Positions 45,501 to 54,753 are shown, counted from the stretch's first letter. The stretch: DNA of 64,000 nt from Bacteroidota bacterium (GCA_023397505.1 JAEWUC010000008.1:372001-436000); one strand, 5' to 3'. Numbers and translations are program-made. Notes: generated by a model from the sequence alone, not told the origin.

Positions 45501-46013
45501 TTATTGCGGCGGCTGCGGAGGAGGATTATTAAAATCAACCGTTATGTTTATATTTTCTAAAAATCTGCCCGGTGGAATTACAAGCGTGGCAGGTTTTGTT
45601 TGATCTGAATTTGTACAATAAACGCCAACCACAAACCAATCTCTTCTTCGAAGTGAAATGTTTTCGGTTTTGGACTGCGCTACAACAATATATTTATAAC
45701 TGCCGGGGTTAAGTTGAAATACTGGTAGAAAATTATCTTCAAGCGAATTATAATTGAATACTTCACTTTTGTACGGGATAGAATCAATTACAAATGAAAG
45801 ATTTGGCGGGAAAAAATCGGATGTATCCTTTATGGCTTCCTTAAAAACAACAAGATGAGTTCTTTTAATTCCTTCCGGCCATTCACCTAAAAAATTTATT
45901 TTGCCGCCAATACCAACGGCAACAGATTCTTCGCCGGGTTCAATGCCTTTATCGCATCCTTGAAATGAAATAATTAAAACGACGGTTAAAGAATAAAATA
46001 TATTTTTGAACAT
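45501..46013 (-). CDS. Lipoprotein of unknown function
   Basis: About 170 residues from ATG 46013 (a TTG is at 46019). The signal peptide ends in lipobox 'ISFQGC'. A single beta-rich domain follows with a proline-rich tail ('DFNNPPPQPPQ'). It lies 25 bases upstream of the TonB receptor in the same direction, so it is probably its surface partner. Confidence 0.75.
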   Translation of the reverse strand: MFKNIFYSLTVVLIISFQGCDKGIEPGEESVAVGIGGKINFLGEWPEGIKRTHLVVFKEAIKDTSDFFPPNLSFVIDSIPYKSEVFNYNSLEDNFLPVFQLNPGSYKYIVVAQSKTENISLRRRDWFVVGVYCTNSDQTKPATLVIPPGRFLENINITVDFNNPPPQPPQ

Positions 46014-46176
46014 AACCAAAATGTGTTCGTCTTAAAATGTGATTTGTTTACTTTGTTTTGGTAAATATAGAATATTGCCAACAAATCGCCAATTCGGTAG
46101 TCATACATGAAAATATATTTTTATTTGAGTAGATTTTAAAAGGTTCTATTTTTATGATGCTATTAAAAAAATCTAA

Positions 46177-49100
46177 TTGAAAAAACTTTTCTTCAAATAT
46201 TGTTTTCCGCTGTTATTTTTTTTCTGCGCAAGTCTTTATGCAAGAACTGTCGAACAGGAAATCGTATTCAGACAAATAAGAATGGAAGACGGACTTTCAC
46301 AAAGTACGGTATATAATATTCTACAGGACAGTAAAGGATATTTATGGTTTGGCACCGCAAATGGTTTGAACCGCTACGACGGATACAATTTTCAAATATT
46401 TTCCAATAACCCTCTCGATTCAACAACAATTTCCGATAACGGTATAATTGCAATTCATGAGGATAAGAAGGGACACATCTGGATTGGAACGTCGGAAGGA
46501 GTTTTGAACAAATACAACCGCAAGACAGGTGAGTTTCAAAGATTTTATATAACAGAAAATCTGAAAATTACCGATAAACCTATAAATCAGTATTACGATT
46601 TTCCTATTCCTTTCTCGCGTAACAGCAATAATACTATTACATCAATTGCAGAAGGACCGGACAACACATTGTGGATCGGAACATGGGGTCTCGGGATTAT
46701 TCGATTTAACTACAATAACAATTCCACTCAACATTTTCATTATGATTCTCACAATCCTGCCGGATTGCAATCAAATAGTATTAAAACAATTTATGTTGAC
46801 GGCAATTTTTTGTGGATTGGAACGCTTGACTGCGGTTTGTTCAAATACAATACAGCCACAAATGTTTGGACAAATTATAAATATCAAGCGGGTAACAATT
46901 ATGGTTTAAGCGATAATAAAATATACTCAATCTATAAAGACAAAAATGAAAACTTATGGATTGGAACATTCGGAGGCGGATTAAATTTGCTATCGGATAA
47001 GGAGCAAACAAAACCGGCAAGTGAAGCAAGATTCCGTCACTACAAATACATTCCAGGTAAAAAAGGAGTATCAAACAACATTATTACATCGTTACTTCAA
47101 GATAGAAAAGGATCTCTTTGGATTGGGACATACGGCGGCGGAATCGATAAATTAGATTTATCAACAGGAGTTTTTAAAAATTATCATTTTGATCCCAATA
47201 TCCCGACGTCACTTTCAAAAAACGATATACTTTCAATTTATGAAGATGCATCCGGTACAATCTGGGTTGGAACACATTTGGGGAAAGGACTTAGCAAACT
47301 TGAAACCAGCGTTGAAAAGTTCAACCGTGTTGTAAAAGATGAGGGCGGGAAAAGAGGACTTAATGATGATGTTGTTTGGGCAATTATTGAGGACGAAGAT
47401 TCTGTTGTTTGGATAGGAACATATAAAGGCGGGCTGAATAAATGGGATCGTAAGAATGGGAAATTTAGTTACTATAATATTCAGCAAGGTGCAGTACAAA
47501 AGATTAGCGATAATCATATAAGGTCGCTTAAGGATGATTCTAAAAATTTATTAATCGGTACTTATAACAGGGGAGTGTGTGTTTTTAACAAGGCAACTGG
47601 AAAGTTTCAAATTTATTCACACAACCCAAATGATACAACAAGTCTTGGTGCAAATCAGATTCAATCAATTTTAATAGACAAAGAAAAAATATATTGGTTT
47701 GGTACATTCGGCGGCGGGTTAAACAAGATCATATCGATGGATGAAAATGGAAATGCAAAGTTTAAGCGATATGTATATAACAAAAACAATCCTTTTTCAC
47801 TGAACGATAACCGCGTTTATACAATTTTTGAAGATAATGAAGGCTTGCTTTGGATAGGCACATTCGGCGGCGGACTTGTGCGTTTCGATAAAAACAAAGA
47901 ACGTTTTATTGCATATAAAAATATCCCCGGCGATGAAACCAGCATAAGCGATAATAGGGTTATGTCTGTTTATGAAGATAAAAAAAATAATTTATGGGTT
48001 GGAACATACGGCGGCGGACTGCACAAGTTTGATAAGCAAACTGAAAAATTTATCCGGTACGATCAAAAAAATAAACCCAACAGTTCCGTTGTTTACGGAA
48101 TTCTTGAAGATAACAATAACAATCTTTGGATGAGTACGGACAACGGACTTTTTAAATTTAACATCAACAGTGAAAATTTTACAAGGTATGATCTGCACGA
48201 CGGATTGCAAAGTTTGGAATTCAGCGGCGGTGCATATTATAAATCTAAAAACGGCGAAATGTTTTTCGGCGGCATTAATGGGTTTAATTATTTTTTCCCC
48301 GATAGTGTAAAAGATAATTACTATGTTCCTCCGATTGTTTTAAGCAACATAAAAGTATTTAATCAACCATTCCGTGGAGAACGCGACACAATTAAACTCA
48401 CTTACGACCAAAATTTTCTTTCATTGGAATTTTCAGCTTTGGATTATACAAATCCACAAGACAACCAATATGCATATAAGTTGGAAGGATTTGATGATCA
48501 GTGGATTTATGTGGATGCGCGGAACAGGATAGCAAATTATACAAATCTGTCACCAGGCAAATATGTATTTAAAGTTCGCGGCTCAAACAACGACGGGGTA
48601 TGGAATAATATCGGCGCTGAATTAACACTTTTTATAGCACCTCCGTTTTGGAGAACCTGGTGGTTTATCACCCTTTCTGTTTTGGCAATCGGGCTTGTAG
48701 TTTTTTACATGGGATCAATAAGGTATAGGAATCTTCTTATAATTGAAAAACTTAAAACAAAGCTTTCTGCCGATCTTCATGATAATGTCGGTTCTGGCTT
48801 AACTGAGATTTCCATTTTAAGTGAATTAGCCGCTCACGAATTTGAAAAAGCGATGCCGGATTCATCTCACCGATTGAATACAATCAGTGAAAAAGCACGG
48901 CTGCTTGTAGATAATATGAGCGACATAGTTTGGATGGTTAATCCACAAAGAGATTCTTTGTATCATCTTATGCTTCGACTTAAAGATTCATACAGCGATT
49001 TTATTAACGCACTCGGTATTTCATTTTCAACTATTAATATTGATAAATTTACCGAGGTAAAATTGCCCATGGAATATCGGCAGCATCTATTTCTTATTTT

Positions 49101-49377
49101 TAAAGAAGCTATTAATAATGCAATTAAACATAGCAAGTGCAAAAAAATTACACTCGAAGCAAATTTAAAGAATGATATTCTTGAACTAATTTTAAAAGAC
49201 GACGGAATTGGTATTGAAGAAAAAATAGTAAAATACGGTAACGGAATTCAGAACATGAAGAGCAGAGCCGCGTCTATTGGAGGAGAATTATCTGTTAGTT
49301 CGTCGGTCAAAGGTACAATAATAAAATTTAATGGCAGAACAAACCGGTTTTATAAGTTGGTTCCTTTTTTAAAATAA
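46177..49377 (+). CDS. Propeller-type sensor histidine kinase
   Basis: A 1066-residue one-component sensor. After a signal peptide, Reg_prop beta-propeller repeats fill about residues 28-680 (repeated 'GxLWIGTxGGGL' units). A Y_Y_Y domain follows (about 735-820), then one membrane helix (829-848) and a cytosolic kinase: H868 in 'LSADLHDNVGSGLTEISILSELA' is the HisKA_3 phospho-accepting site and 'FKEAINNAIKHSKCKKI' with 'DDGIGI' is HATPase_c. It starts with TTG. No receiver or AraC part is fused, so it differs from HTCS proteins; the next gene is its partner regulator. It is divergent from the lipoprotein/TonB receptor genes, which are likely targets. Confidence 0.93.
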   Translation: MKKLFFKYCFPLLFFFCASLYARTVEQEIVFRQIRMEDGLSQSTVYNILQDSKGYLWFGTANGLNRYDGYNFQIFSNNPLDSTTISDNGIIAIHEDKKGHIWIGTSEGVLNKYNRKTGEFQRFYITENLKITDKPINQYYDFPIPFSRNSNNTITSIAEGPDNTLWIGTWGLGIIRFNYNNNSTQHFHYDSHNPAGLQSNSIKTIYVDGNFLWIGTLDCGLFKYNTATNVWTNYKYQAGNNYGLSDNKIYSIYKDKNENLWIGTFGGGLNLLSDKEQTKPASEARFRHYKYIPGKKGVSNNIITSLLQDRKGSLWIGTYGGGIDKLDLSTGVFKNYHFDPNIPTSLSKNDILSIYEDASGTIWVGTHLGKGLSKLETSVEKFNRVVKDEGGKRGLNDDVVWAIIEDEDSVVWIGTYKGGLNKWDRKNGKFSYYNIQQGAVQKISDNHIRSLKDDSKNLLIGTYNRGVCVFNKATGKFQIYSHNPNDTTSLGANQIQSILIDKEKIYWFGTFGGGLNKIISMDENGNAKFKRYVYNKNNPFSLNDNRVYTIFEDNEGLLWIGTFGGGLVRFDKNKERFIAYKNIPGDETSISDNRVMSVYEDKKNNLWVGTYGGGLHKFDKQTEKFIRYDQKNKPNSSVVYGILEDNNNNLWMSTDNGLFKFNINSENFTRYDLHDGLQSLEFSGGAYYKSKNGEMFFGGINGFNYFFPDSVKDNYYVPPIVLSNIKVFNQPFRGERDTIKLTYDQNFLSLEFSALDYTNPQDNQYAYKLEGFDDQWIYVDARNRIANYTNLSPGKYVFKVRGSNNDGVWNNIGAELTLFIAPPFWRTWWFITLSVLAIGLVVFYMGSIRYRNLLIIEKLKTKLSADLHDNVGSGLTEISILSELAAHEFEKAMPDSSHRLNTISEKARLLVDNMSDIVWMVNPQRDSLYHLMLRLKDSYSDFINALGISFSTINIDKFTEVKLPMEYRQHLFLIFKEAINNAIKHSKCKKITLEANLKNDILELILKDDGIGIEEKIVKYGNGIQNMKSRAASIGGELSVSSSVKGTIIKFNGRTNRFYKLVPFLK

Positions 49378-49415
49378 GTTTTTAAAAAGTTATCCTTAAC
49401 AATAAAAAATATAAT

Positions 49416-50054
49416 ATGATTAAAGTAGCTATAACAGAAGATAACAATACTATTAGGGAAGGACTTGCAGCGTTAATAAATGGGACAACCGGATACAGTT
49501 GCGTTGGATCTTTCGGGGATTGCGAATCATTGCTTTCTAAACTTCATACTTTAAATGTTGATGTTGTTTTGATGGATATCGGTTTACCTGGCATGAGCGG
49601 AATTGAAGGTATTGCACGAGCAAAAAAGATAAACCCGGAGCTTAACATTTTGATGCTAACCGTTTACGAAGACAGCCAATCTGTATTCAAAGCATTGTGC
49701 GCTGGCGCGTGCGGATATCTTGTAAAAAAGACTCCACCGAGCAGATTGCTTGAAGCAATTAAAGATGCCAACGAAGGGGGTGCGCCGATGAGTTCGTTAA
49801 TAGCAAGACAAGTAATTAATGTGTTTCAGCAAACGCAGGGTAAAGCAATTGAAGAAAATGAAGCCGAATTATCTTCCCGCGAAAAGGAAGTTTTAACTTC
49901 ACTTTCAGATGGAAACAATTACCAGGAAATTGCCGACCGGCTTTTTATCAGCGTTGACACGGTTCGGCATCACATCAAAAATATTTATAAAAAACTACAT
50001 GTCCATTCTCAATCCGAAGCTGTTGCAAAGGCAATCCGTAAAGGGTTAATTTAA
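49416..50054 (+). CDS. NarL/LuxR-type response regulator
   Basis: A 212-residue regulator with a receiver domain (acceptor D54 in 'VDVVLMDIGLPGMSG', K near residue 105 in 'YLVKKTPPSRLL') and a C-terminal LuxR-type HTH ('LSSREKEVLTSLSDGNNYQEIADRLFISVDTVRHHIKNIYKKLHV'). It follows the HisKA_3 kinase by 38 bases and forms its partner. Confidence 0.95.
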   Translation: MIKVAITEDNNTIREGLAALINGTTGYSCVGSFGDCESLLSKLHTLNVDVVLMDIGLPGMSGIEGIARAKKINPELNILMLTVYEDSQSVFKALCAGACGYLVKKTPPSRLLEAIKDANEGGAPMSSLIARQVINVFQQTQGKAIEENEAELSSREKEVLTSLSDGNNYQEIADRLFISVDTVRHHIKNIYKKLHVHSQSEAVAKAIRKGLI

Positions 50055-50057
50055 CAG

Positions 50058-50092
50058 CCTACATGATTATGTAGGTCGGGGCACTTTTTTTT
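50058..50092 (+). terminator. Terminator after the response regulator
   Basis: A 7-bp stem (CCTACAT, GATT loop, ATGTAGG) is followed nine bases later by a run of eight T. It lies just after the response-regulator stop. The gap before the T-run makes it an imperfect example. Confidence 0.5.
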
Positions 50093-50243
50093 CCCTCAAC
50101 AAACCAAAATTACACAGATGTGTGGTTGTCTTGCCCTATTCGATTTGGTAAATACAACATAGAATCTTGAGATGCTTGCAGTTCGCTATGGGGGGATAGC
50201 GGAGTTGTATTTTGTAAAACATAAACTAATTTGGAGGGGCACC

Positions 50244-50495
50244 ATGGAAAGCTTAAATCTTATCAACAACCAAAATCCTCTTGCCGAACTTATCAACGAC
50301 GATGTTTACAACATTCTTACAAGCAGGGGATTGATTGATGAAAAGTCGGTTCGAGACTATATCATCAGGAAAAAATTTAAATCGTTGCGTGCGAGTAAAA
50401 TAAGCGCAAGTGACGCAATCGAATCTCTGCGAAACGAATATCCTTACCTGCAGTTTGATACTATTCGCAAAATTGTTTATCAACCACGCAGTTAA
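50244..50495 (+). CDS. Small cytosolic protein of unknown function
   Basis: An 83-residue protein: 'MESLNLINNQNPLAELINDDVYNILTSRGLIDEKSVRDYIIRKKFKSLRASKISASDAIESLRNEYPYLQFDTIRKIVYQPRS'-type helical layout with basic residues near the middle. The start at ATG 50244 is fixed by GGAGGGG at 50233-50239; the frame extends upstream to 50172 but the extension is unlikely. The helices and basic patch could be a nucleic-acid binder (inference). A terminator follows. Confidence 0.7.
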   Translation: MESLNLINNQNPLAELINDDVYNILTSRGLIDEKSVRDYIIRKKFKSLRASKISASDAIESLRNEYPYLQFDTIRKIVYQPRS

Positions 50496-50514
50496 TAAAT
50501 ACACTTCTCCTCTT

Positions 50515-50556
50515 AAAAAGAATCGGGATCGGGTTTACCGGTTTCGATTCTTTTTA
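50515..50556 (+). terminator. Rho-independent terminator
   Basis: AAAAAGAATCG at 50515-50525 pairs with CGATTCTTTTT at 50545-50555, enclosing a smaller CGG/CCG stem. It lies 20 bases after the small-protein stop and can end transcripts in both directions. Confidence 0.8.
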
Positions 50557-50650
50557 TAATTATACTCCGAATACTTCTTTCAGCATCTTAAAAAAATATT
50601 TAGTTATTTTTCCATAGCACTTTTTTATAATCTAATATGCAGGTATTGCT

Positions 50651-51355
50651 ATGAAAAAACTATTCCTTTTGATTTTTATTCTTTCAATCCAGCTGTTTGG
50701 TCAGGAAAAGGATCACGAAATGAAATCGGAAGTTAAAGCATTAACCGAATTTCACGAAGTTATTTATCAAATCTGGCATACCGGATGGCCGGAAAAAAAT
50801 ATTGAATTCTTGAGTTCACTTTTACCTGATGTTGAAAAACTAGCGGCGGAAGTTATTGATGCAGAGTTGCCGGGGATTTTGCGCGACAAAAAAGTAAAAT
50901 GGGATGAAGGGATAAAAAATTTTAGCTCATGTGTTACGGAGTATAAAAATGCAGTTGAGCAAAAAGATTCTGTTGGAATCTTAAGTGCAGCTGAAAAGCT
51001 GCATACTCAATATGAAATTTTAGTGAGAACAATAAGGCCTGTATTAAAAGAAGTTGACTTATTTCATCAAGTACTTTATATGCTTTATCATTATTATTTA
51101 CCCAATTATAATTTTGAGAAAATTAAATCTGCTGCGGTGGAAATGCTGGAGAAAACAGATGAATTAAACAAGGCACAATTATCAGCCAGGATGAAACAGC
51201 GTCAGGATAATTTTGATAAAGCTAAACTTGAATTAGAAATTGCAGTTAAAAAATTAAATAGTATTGTGGAACAGGGCGATAATAGAAAAGCAATCGAGAG
51301 CGCTGTTAATCTTGTTCATTCCAAGTATGAAGGTTTAGAAAAAGTATTTAATTAA
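50651..51355 (+). CDS. Exported helical protein of unknown function
   Basis: A 234-residue protein with a signal peptide ('LFLLIFILSIQLFGQ'). The rest is nearly all helical, with two similar halves: 'LTEFHEVIYQIWHTGWPEKNIEFLSSLLPDVEKLAAEVI' and 'VDLFHQVLYMLYHYYLPNYNFEKIKSAAVEMLEKTDELN'. Each starts with the pattern 'FHxVxYxxxH', so this looks like an internal duplication, perhaps a metal or haem four-helix protein (inference). No known family was named. A terminator follows. Confidence 0.72.
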   Translation: MKKLFLLIFILSIQLFGQEKDHEMKSEVKALTEFHEVIYQIWHTGWPEKNIEFLSSLLPDVEKLAAEVIDAELPGILRDKKVKWDEGIKNFSSCVTEYKNAVEQKDSVGILSAAEKLHTQYEILVRTIRPVLKEVDLFHQVLYMLYHYYLPNYNFEKIKSAAVEMLEKTDELNKAQLSARMKQRQDNFDKAKLELEIAVKKLNSIVEQGDNRKAIESAVNLVHSKYEGLEKVFN

Positions 51356-51364
51356 AAAAACGAG

Positions 51365-51412
51365 AGCACAGATTATCCAACTACAGCAAGTATTAATCTG
51401 TGCTATTTTTTA
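51365..51412 (+). terminator. Rho-independent terminator
   Basis: An 11-bp perfect stem (AGCACAGATTA with TAATCTGTGCT, 51365-51375 and 51394-51404) is followed by ATTTTTT. It closes the transcript of the exported helical protein. Confidence 0.85.
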
Positions 51413-51422
51413 AAATTCGTTT

Positions 51423-51842
51423 CTAATATCCGCCGGATTGCATTTGCATTAATGCACCAATTCCGGAAGTAATGAAGACAATTAAAAAAATTATATATAA
51501 TACCGTAAGCACCAAACTTACAATGATGAGAATTTTAATAATCTTAAAAAACTTCCCCTGCAATTCAAATCCGTTTCGCATTGCAGCCGCATCGTTTGTC
51601 ATACGAAAAATTGCAAACTGGTCCGCGGCTTCTCTCATACGCATTCCGATAATAATTGTGGGTACGCCAATTATTGCGCCGATAATTGTTATGCATGTTA
51701 ACGCGCCGTAAATGATTGAAAACATTCCTACAAAACGCATATCGCCAACCATTTTATCAAACATTAATTGAAACATGGTGGGGGGTTTGTAGGAGGAGGT
51801 AGTTGATTGATTTTCGATTATTGGATCGTCAAAGTGTTCCAT
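51423..51842 (-). CDS. DUF5362 membrane protein
   Basis: A 139-residue protein with two membrane regions, a glycine-hinged double helix (about 40-66, 'FSIIYGALTCITIIGAIIGVPTIIIGMRM') and a C-terminal helix (about 103-128). This matches DUF5362. A proline- and serine-rich tail precedes the first helix. Function unknown. Confidence 0.75.
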   Translation of the reverse strand: MEHFDDPIIENQSTTSSYKPPTMFQLMFDKMVGDMRFVGMFSIIYGALTCITIIGAIIGVPTIIIGMRMREAADQFAIFRMTNDAAAMRNGFELQGKFFKIIKILIIVSLVLTVLYIIFLIVFITSGIGALMQMQSGGY

Positions 51843-51994
51843 TTAAGCTCCTTTTATTTGATTACTCAAACTGCGGCTTATACACATACAATATACTTTT
51901 TGTTGAAAATAAAATCAGAAAAAAATCTTAATAGCTATTATGTTTAGATATAATTGATTGAACAAGCCGATGTATGATAGATTTTTAATAAGAA

Positions 51995-52231
51995 CTATTC
52001 TTCAGAATTAGAATTTGTTTCGAGCAAACGCAAATATAAGTTTTCAACTTTTTTACGTGCCCAAGGAGTTTTACGCAAAAATTTTAAGCTGGATTGAATG
52101 CTTGGATTTTCATAAAAACAGTTTATTTTGATTCTATAGTACAATTCTTCCCATGAGAAATGTTTTAATAAATAGACTAAAATCATTTCCAAAGTAACGC
52201 CATGAAGGGGGTTGTTGTTTTGTGTAATCAT
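51995..52231 (-). CDS. VF530-family DNA-binding protein
   Basis: A 78-residue protein of the VF530 (DUF2132) family: 'NNPLHGVTLEMILVYLLKHFSWEELYYRIKINCFYENPSIQSSLKFLRKTPWARKKVENLYLRLL' has the complete family core. The family founder was noted as DNA-binding. ATG 52231 is preferred over the upstream TTG. It is the last gene before the proposed island boundary, on the chromosome side. Confidence 0.9.
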   Translation of the reverse strand: MITQNNNPLHGVTLEMILVYLLKHFSWEELYYRIKINCFYENPSIQSSLKFLRKTPWARKKVENLYLRLLETNSNSEE

Positions 52232-52270
52232 AAAATAAAAATACAATAACCGCAGAAAGTATGTTATTTA

Positions 52271-52290
52271 AGTGGAGCTGAAGGGAAGCT
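52271..52290 (-). other. Candidate attachment site (tmRNA/tRNA 3' end)
   Basis: Read on the minus strand, 52286-52272 gives TCCCTTCAGCTCCAC, which looks like the T-arm/acceptor 3' end of a tmRNA or tRNA without the rest of the gene. It lies at the left end of the integrase-bearing region, where a duplicated att core would be expected. The same bases also form a hairpin (GGAGCT/AGCTCC, 52274-52292), so chance resemblance is possible. Confidence 0.4.
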
Positions 52291-52375
52291 CCTCATATAC
52301 TCAAATATAATGTTTTTGGCTCCTTTTCGAAACTTATTGTTAGCCTGTGCCCAAATTGGGCCCAAAACTCTTAGT

Positions 52376-53467
52376 TTATAATTTCCCAAATATATTATTA
52401 AGAACAGCTACGTCCGAATGTAAATTCTCGGGCCGAAGATGAGCATATATCAAGGTTTCTTTTATTGAAGAATGTCCCAACAATTCTTTTATAATCTCAA
52501 TCCGCACATTATTTTGTACAAGTTGCGATGCAAATGTATGACGCCATTTGTGCAAAGAGATTATTCCTTTAATCCCGGCCTTCAGACCGATCTTTCGGCA
52601 AATATAATATAATTTTCGTTCACGTATTTGTTTCCCTTCGGGTGAGCATATGGGATACGTGTCTGAAATAGGACTAACTTTTATTGCCTCGAATAATTTA
52701 ATCAGTACCTCGTTCATCGGAATTGACCGGATTGATCGGTAAGTCTTTGTTCTGAAATTTTCTTTAGGTCTAATGTGGATTAATTTATTCTCTGTATCAA
52801 TATCATTCCATGTTAGATTTGCCAGCTCACCAAAACGCATACCCGTATGCAGAAGCACAAGGAACGCATTTCTGTATACGGTTTGAATCTCTTGTTTAAA
52901 GAAGGAACGAATTTCTTCGGCAGAGTAAAACTCGGGTGGCTTTTTATCTATACGGACGTTATTAACTACGCACATCGGGTTTCGTGTAATATGGTTGTTG
53001 CGGATTTCATATTCAAAAAATGCTCTTGTTCTCGCTAAATAATAATTGACAGTTCTTGGCATTGGTTTCAAAATACGATCCGTGCTGCCCTTAGGATCCC
53101 TTTTTTCTTTAGTTAATTCCTTCAAGAGAATAATTGCGTGGTCGCTGCTAAATTCATCCACATGCGATATACCGATAGCCTGGCAGAACAACTTAAACTG
53201 CTTGACAAAATTGTTGTACTTCTGAATTGTTTTCGGACGGCGATCTTGCTTCATTGCTAACCAATTGTCAATCTCTGTAATAATGTCGTAATGCGGTTTT
53301 TTTAGTTTGTTCGCAACGAGTTGCGCTTCATGTTTTTGTGCTTCTAATTTCCCGATATATGCATCCGCCTCGACTTTTTTATTAAATGTCTTGCGATGTC
53401 TAATACCGGCATTGTCGTACACAGTAACTTTATATCTCCCGTTTTTTAATTTCTTGGTAATTCCCAT
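52376..53467 (-). CDS. Tyrosine recombinase/integrase
   Basis: A 363-residue phage-type integrase. It contains an N-terminal arm-binding region ('KNGRYKVTVYDNAGIRHRKTF'), a SAM-like core-binding domain (about 60-165) and the catalytic domain. The complete active set is R211 ('HTGMRFGEL'), H306 and R309 ('LHKWRHTFAS'), H332 ('LLGHSS') and Y341 ('ETLIYAHL'). GGAGT is before ATG 53467. It stands beside the att-like site, so it is probably the integration enzyme of the island to its right. The excisionase-like gene upstream overlaps its start by 38 bases. Confidence 0.95.
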   Translation of the reverse strand: MGITKKLKNGRYKVTVYDNAGIRHRKTFNKKVEADAYIGKLEAQKHEAQLVANKLKKPHYDIITEIDNWLAMKQDRRPKTIQKYNNFVKQFKLFCQAIGISHVDEFSSDHAIILLKELTKEKRDPKGSTDRILKPMPRTVNYYLARTRAFFEYEIRNNHITRNPMCVVNNVRIDKKPPEFYSAEEIRSFFKQEIQTVYRNAFLVLLHTGMRFGELANLTWNDIDTENKLIHIRPKENFRTKTYRSIRSIPMNEVLIKLFEAIKVSPISDTYPICSPEGKQIRERKLYYICRKIGLKAGIKGIISLHKWRHTFASQLVQNNVRIEIIKELLGHSSIKETLIYAHLRPENLHSDVAVLNNIFGKL

Positions 53468-53798
53468 TCGATACTCCAAAAGTGATTAGATTAATAACTG
53501 TTGTTAGGTTGATCATTTTTCTGTCTCCAAAACTGATGTGAGGTATCTTGCCGTAAATTAAATTCTTACGAATGAATTCATAGCTAGTATTTAGAATTGT
53601 CGCTACTTCTTGAATCGTGAAAAGCAATTTGTTGGGATATGTCTCTTTTACTAGCTTCTCATTATCTTCAAAAGAAATGCTATTTACATTAGAGTAGAAC
53701 TTAAGTTTTGCAGGGGCGACTGAGGAATAATTATTACCATTTTTATAAGTATCATCTATATTACACGAAGGATTTGATATATCTATAACTTGTGGCAT
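53430..53798 (-). CDS. Excisionase-like helix-turn-helix protein
   Basis: A 122-residue protein whose C-terminal half (about 60-105: 'LLFTIQEVATILNTSYEFIRKNLIYGKIPHISFGDRKMINL') is a MerR-like HTH_17 domain, as in AlpA/Xis-type excisionases. The N-terminal 55 residues are polar and not conserved. Its end overlaps the integrase start by 38 bases, so both are coupled, as in mobile elements. Confidence 0.75.
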   Translation of the reverse strand: MPQVIDISNPSCNIDDTYKNGNNYSSVAPAKLKFYSNVNSISFEDNEKLVKETYPNKLLFTIQEVATILNTSYEFIRKNLIYGKIPHISFGDRKMINLTTVINLITFGVSNGNYQEIKKREI

Positions 53799-53912
53799 TA
53801 GACTACCAGACTCCCAAGGAAACTTTGATTATTTTTTCGAGATGAAAAAAACTCAGAGGAGCAGTCGGGTCATTTGACGAAATACTTATAATGTGCGAGA
53901 TCATGGACATAT

Positions 53913-54329
53913 TCATTTTTCACTATCAAGATTTTCTGTCAGTGTATCAACTTCCACTCGCCAGTCTATTAATTCACAAGAGTGTCCTTTTGTAATTAGA
54001 TATAATTGTTTTAATTCTTTTTCTAATTGAGAAACTGGAAGCATTATCGAAGCATCAACAATCCAATTATCATTTCCCTTTAATGTTAAATGACACGAAT
54101 AATCATTTCCACTCGTTAAGGTTTTGACTAAATCATTGGCAGAATTCCTGTTGTTTGTAGTGCAAGTAATCAATAATTCACGTGGGCTATCATGGTCGAT
54201 AATTCTCTCGGAAACATTTTTTATTGTTTGTTTGTCAAGATTGAATATTTCTTTTTCATTGTTAATACTGTGTTCGGAAAGAATGGTAATTTTAGAAATT
54301 CGATTCGCATTTTTGTTTTTTCTTGTCAT
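53913..54329 (-). CDS. Island protein, possibly RraB-like
   Basis: A 138-residue soluble protein with a basic N-terminus ('TRKNKNANRISK') and a C-terminal part 'DYSCHLTLKGNDNWIVDASIMLPVSQLEKELKQLYLITKGHSCELIDWRVEVD'. The final 'DW' motif after a helix resembles RraB-type ribonuclease-E-inhibitor domains, but weakly. AAGGAG stands ahead of the ATG. Gene order places it in the mobile element. Confidence 0.6.
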   Translation of the reverse strand: MTRKNKNANRISKITILSEHSINNEKEIFNLDKQTIKNVSERIIDHDSPRELLITCTTNNRNSANDLVKTLTSGNDYSCHLTLKGNDNWIVDASIMLPVSQLEKELKQLYLITKGHSCELIDWRVEVDTLTENLDSEK

Positions 54330-54362
54330 CTTAATCTCCTTTTATGATTACCTACTTATACC

Positions 54363-54393
54363 AAAAAGTGCGCCCCGTATTACTACTGGGCAC
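54363..54393 (-). terminator. Rho-independent terminator
   Basis: On the minus strand, GTGCCC pairs with GGGCGCAC across a 12-base loop, with one bulged base, and is followed by TTTTT (54363-54367). It ends the transcript of the 54753-54403 gene before the next island gene. Confidence 0.6.
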
Positions 54394-54402
54394 ATTGAGT
54401 TA

Positions 54403-54753
54403 TTAGGCCGCTATTCGAGAATAAGTGTTAAAGGATTGAGAAATGAGCAATCTGTAGTTATTTATTAAGTCGATGCACGATTTGTCATCCATATCATCAT
54501 TTTCAATAACCATAAATTCTGGGGATTCGACAGAACCGATTACTACTTTAGCAAAATAATCTCTCTTTAAGCTTATTCTGAGTCCGTCAAGCGTGAAGTA
54601 ATTATTCAGTATAGAATCATAAGGTATAATCTCAACACCAACTGGTAAGTTTGGAAGACTTATTCCTCTTAGTCTGTTTACTGGAACTGGCAAATATGTT
54701 GGGTCATTTGTAAAAATTATTGCTGATCCGAATTTAATTTCATTAGCTTTCAT
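54403..54753 (-). CDS. Island protein of unknown function
   Basis: A 116-residue protein from ATG 54753, chosen because GGAGATA lies just before it; a longer frame to 54789 exists. The sequence is beta-rich ('FTNDPTYLPVPVNRLRGISLPNLPVGVEIIPYDSI') with an acidic stretch 'ENDDMDDKS'. No family was recognised. It directly follows the coiled-coil gene. Confidence 0.6.
   Translation of the reverse strand: MKANEIKFGSAIIFTNDPTYLPVPVNRLRGISLPNLPVGVEIIPYDSILNNYFTLDGLRISLKRDYFAKVVIGSVESPEFMVIENDDMDDKSCIDLINNYRLLISQSFNTYSRIAA

Noticed and set aside
52340..52370. CCCAA/TTGGG inverted repeat near the integrase stop
   Set aside because: It is short and has no T-run, so it is too weak to call a terminator or att site.
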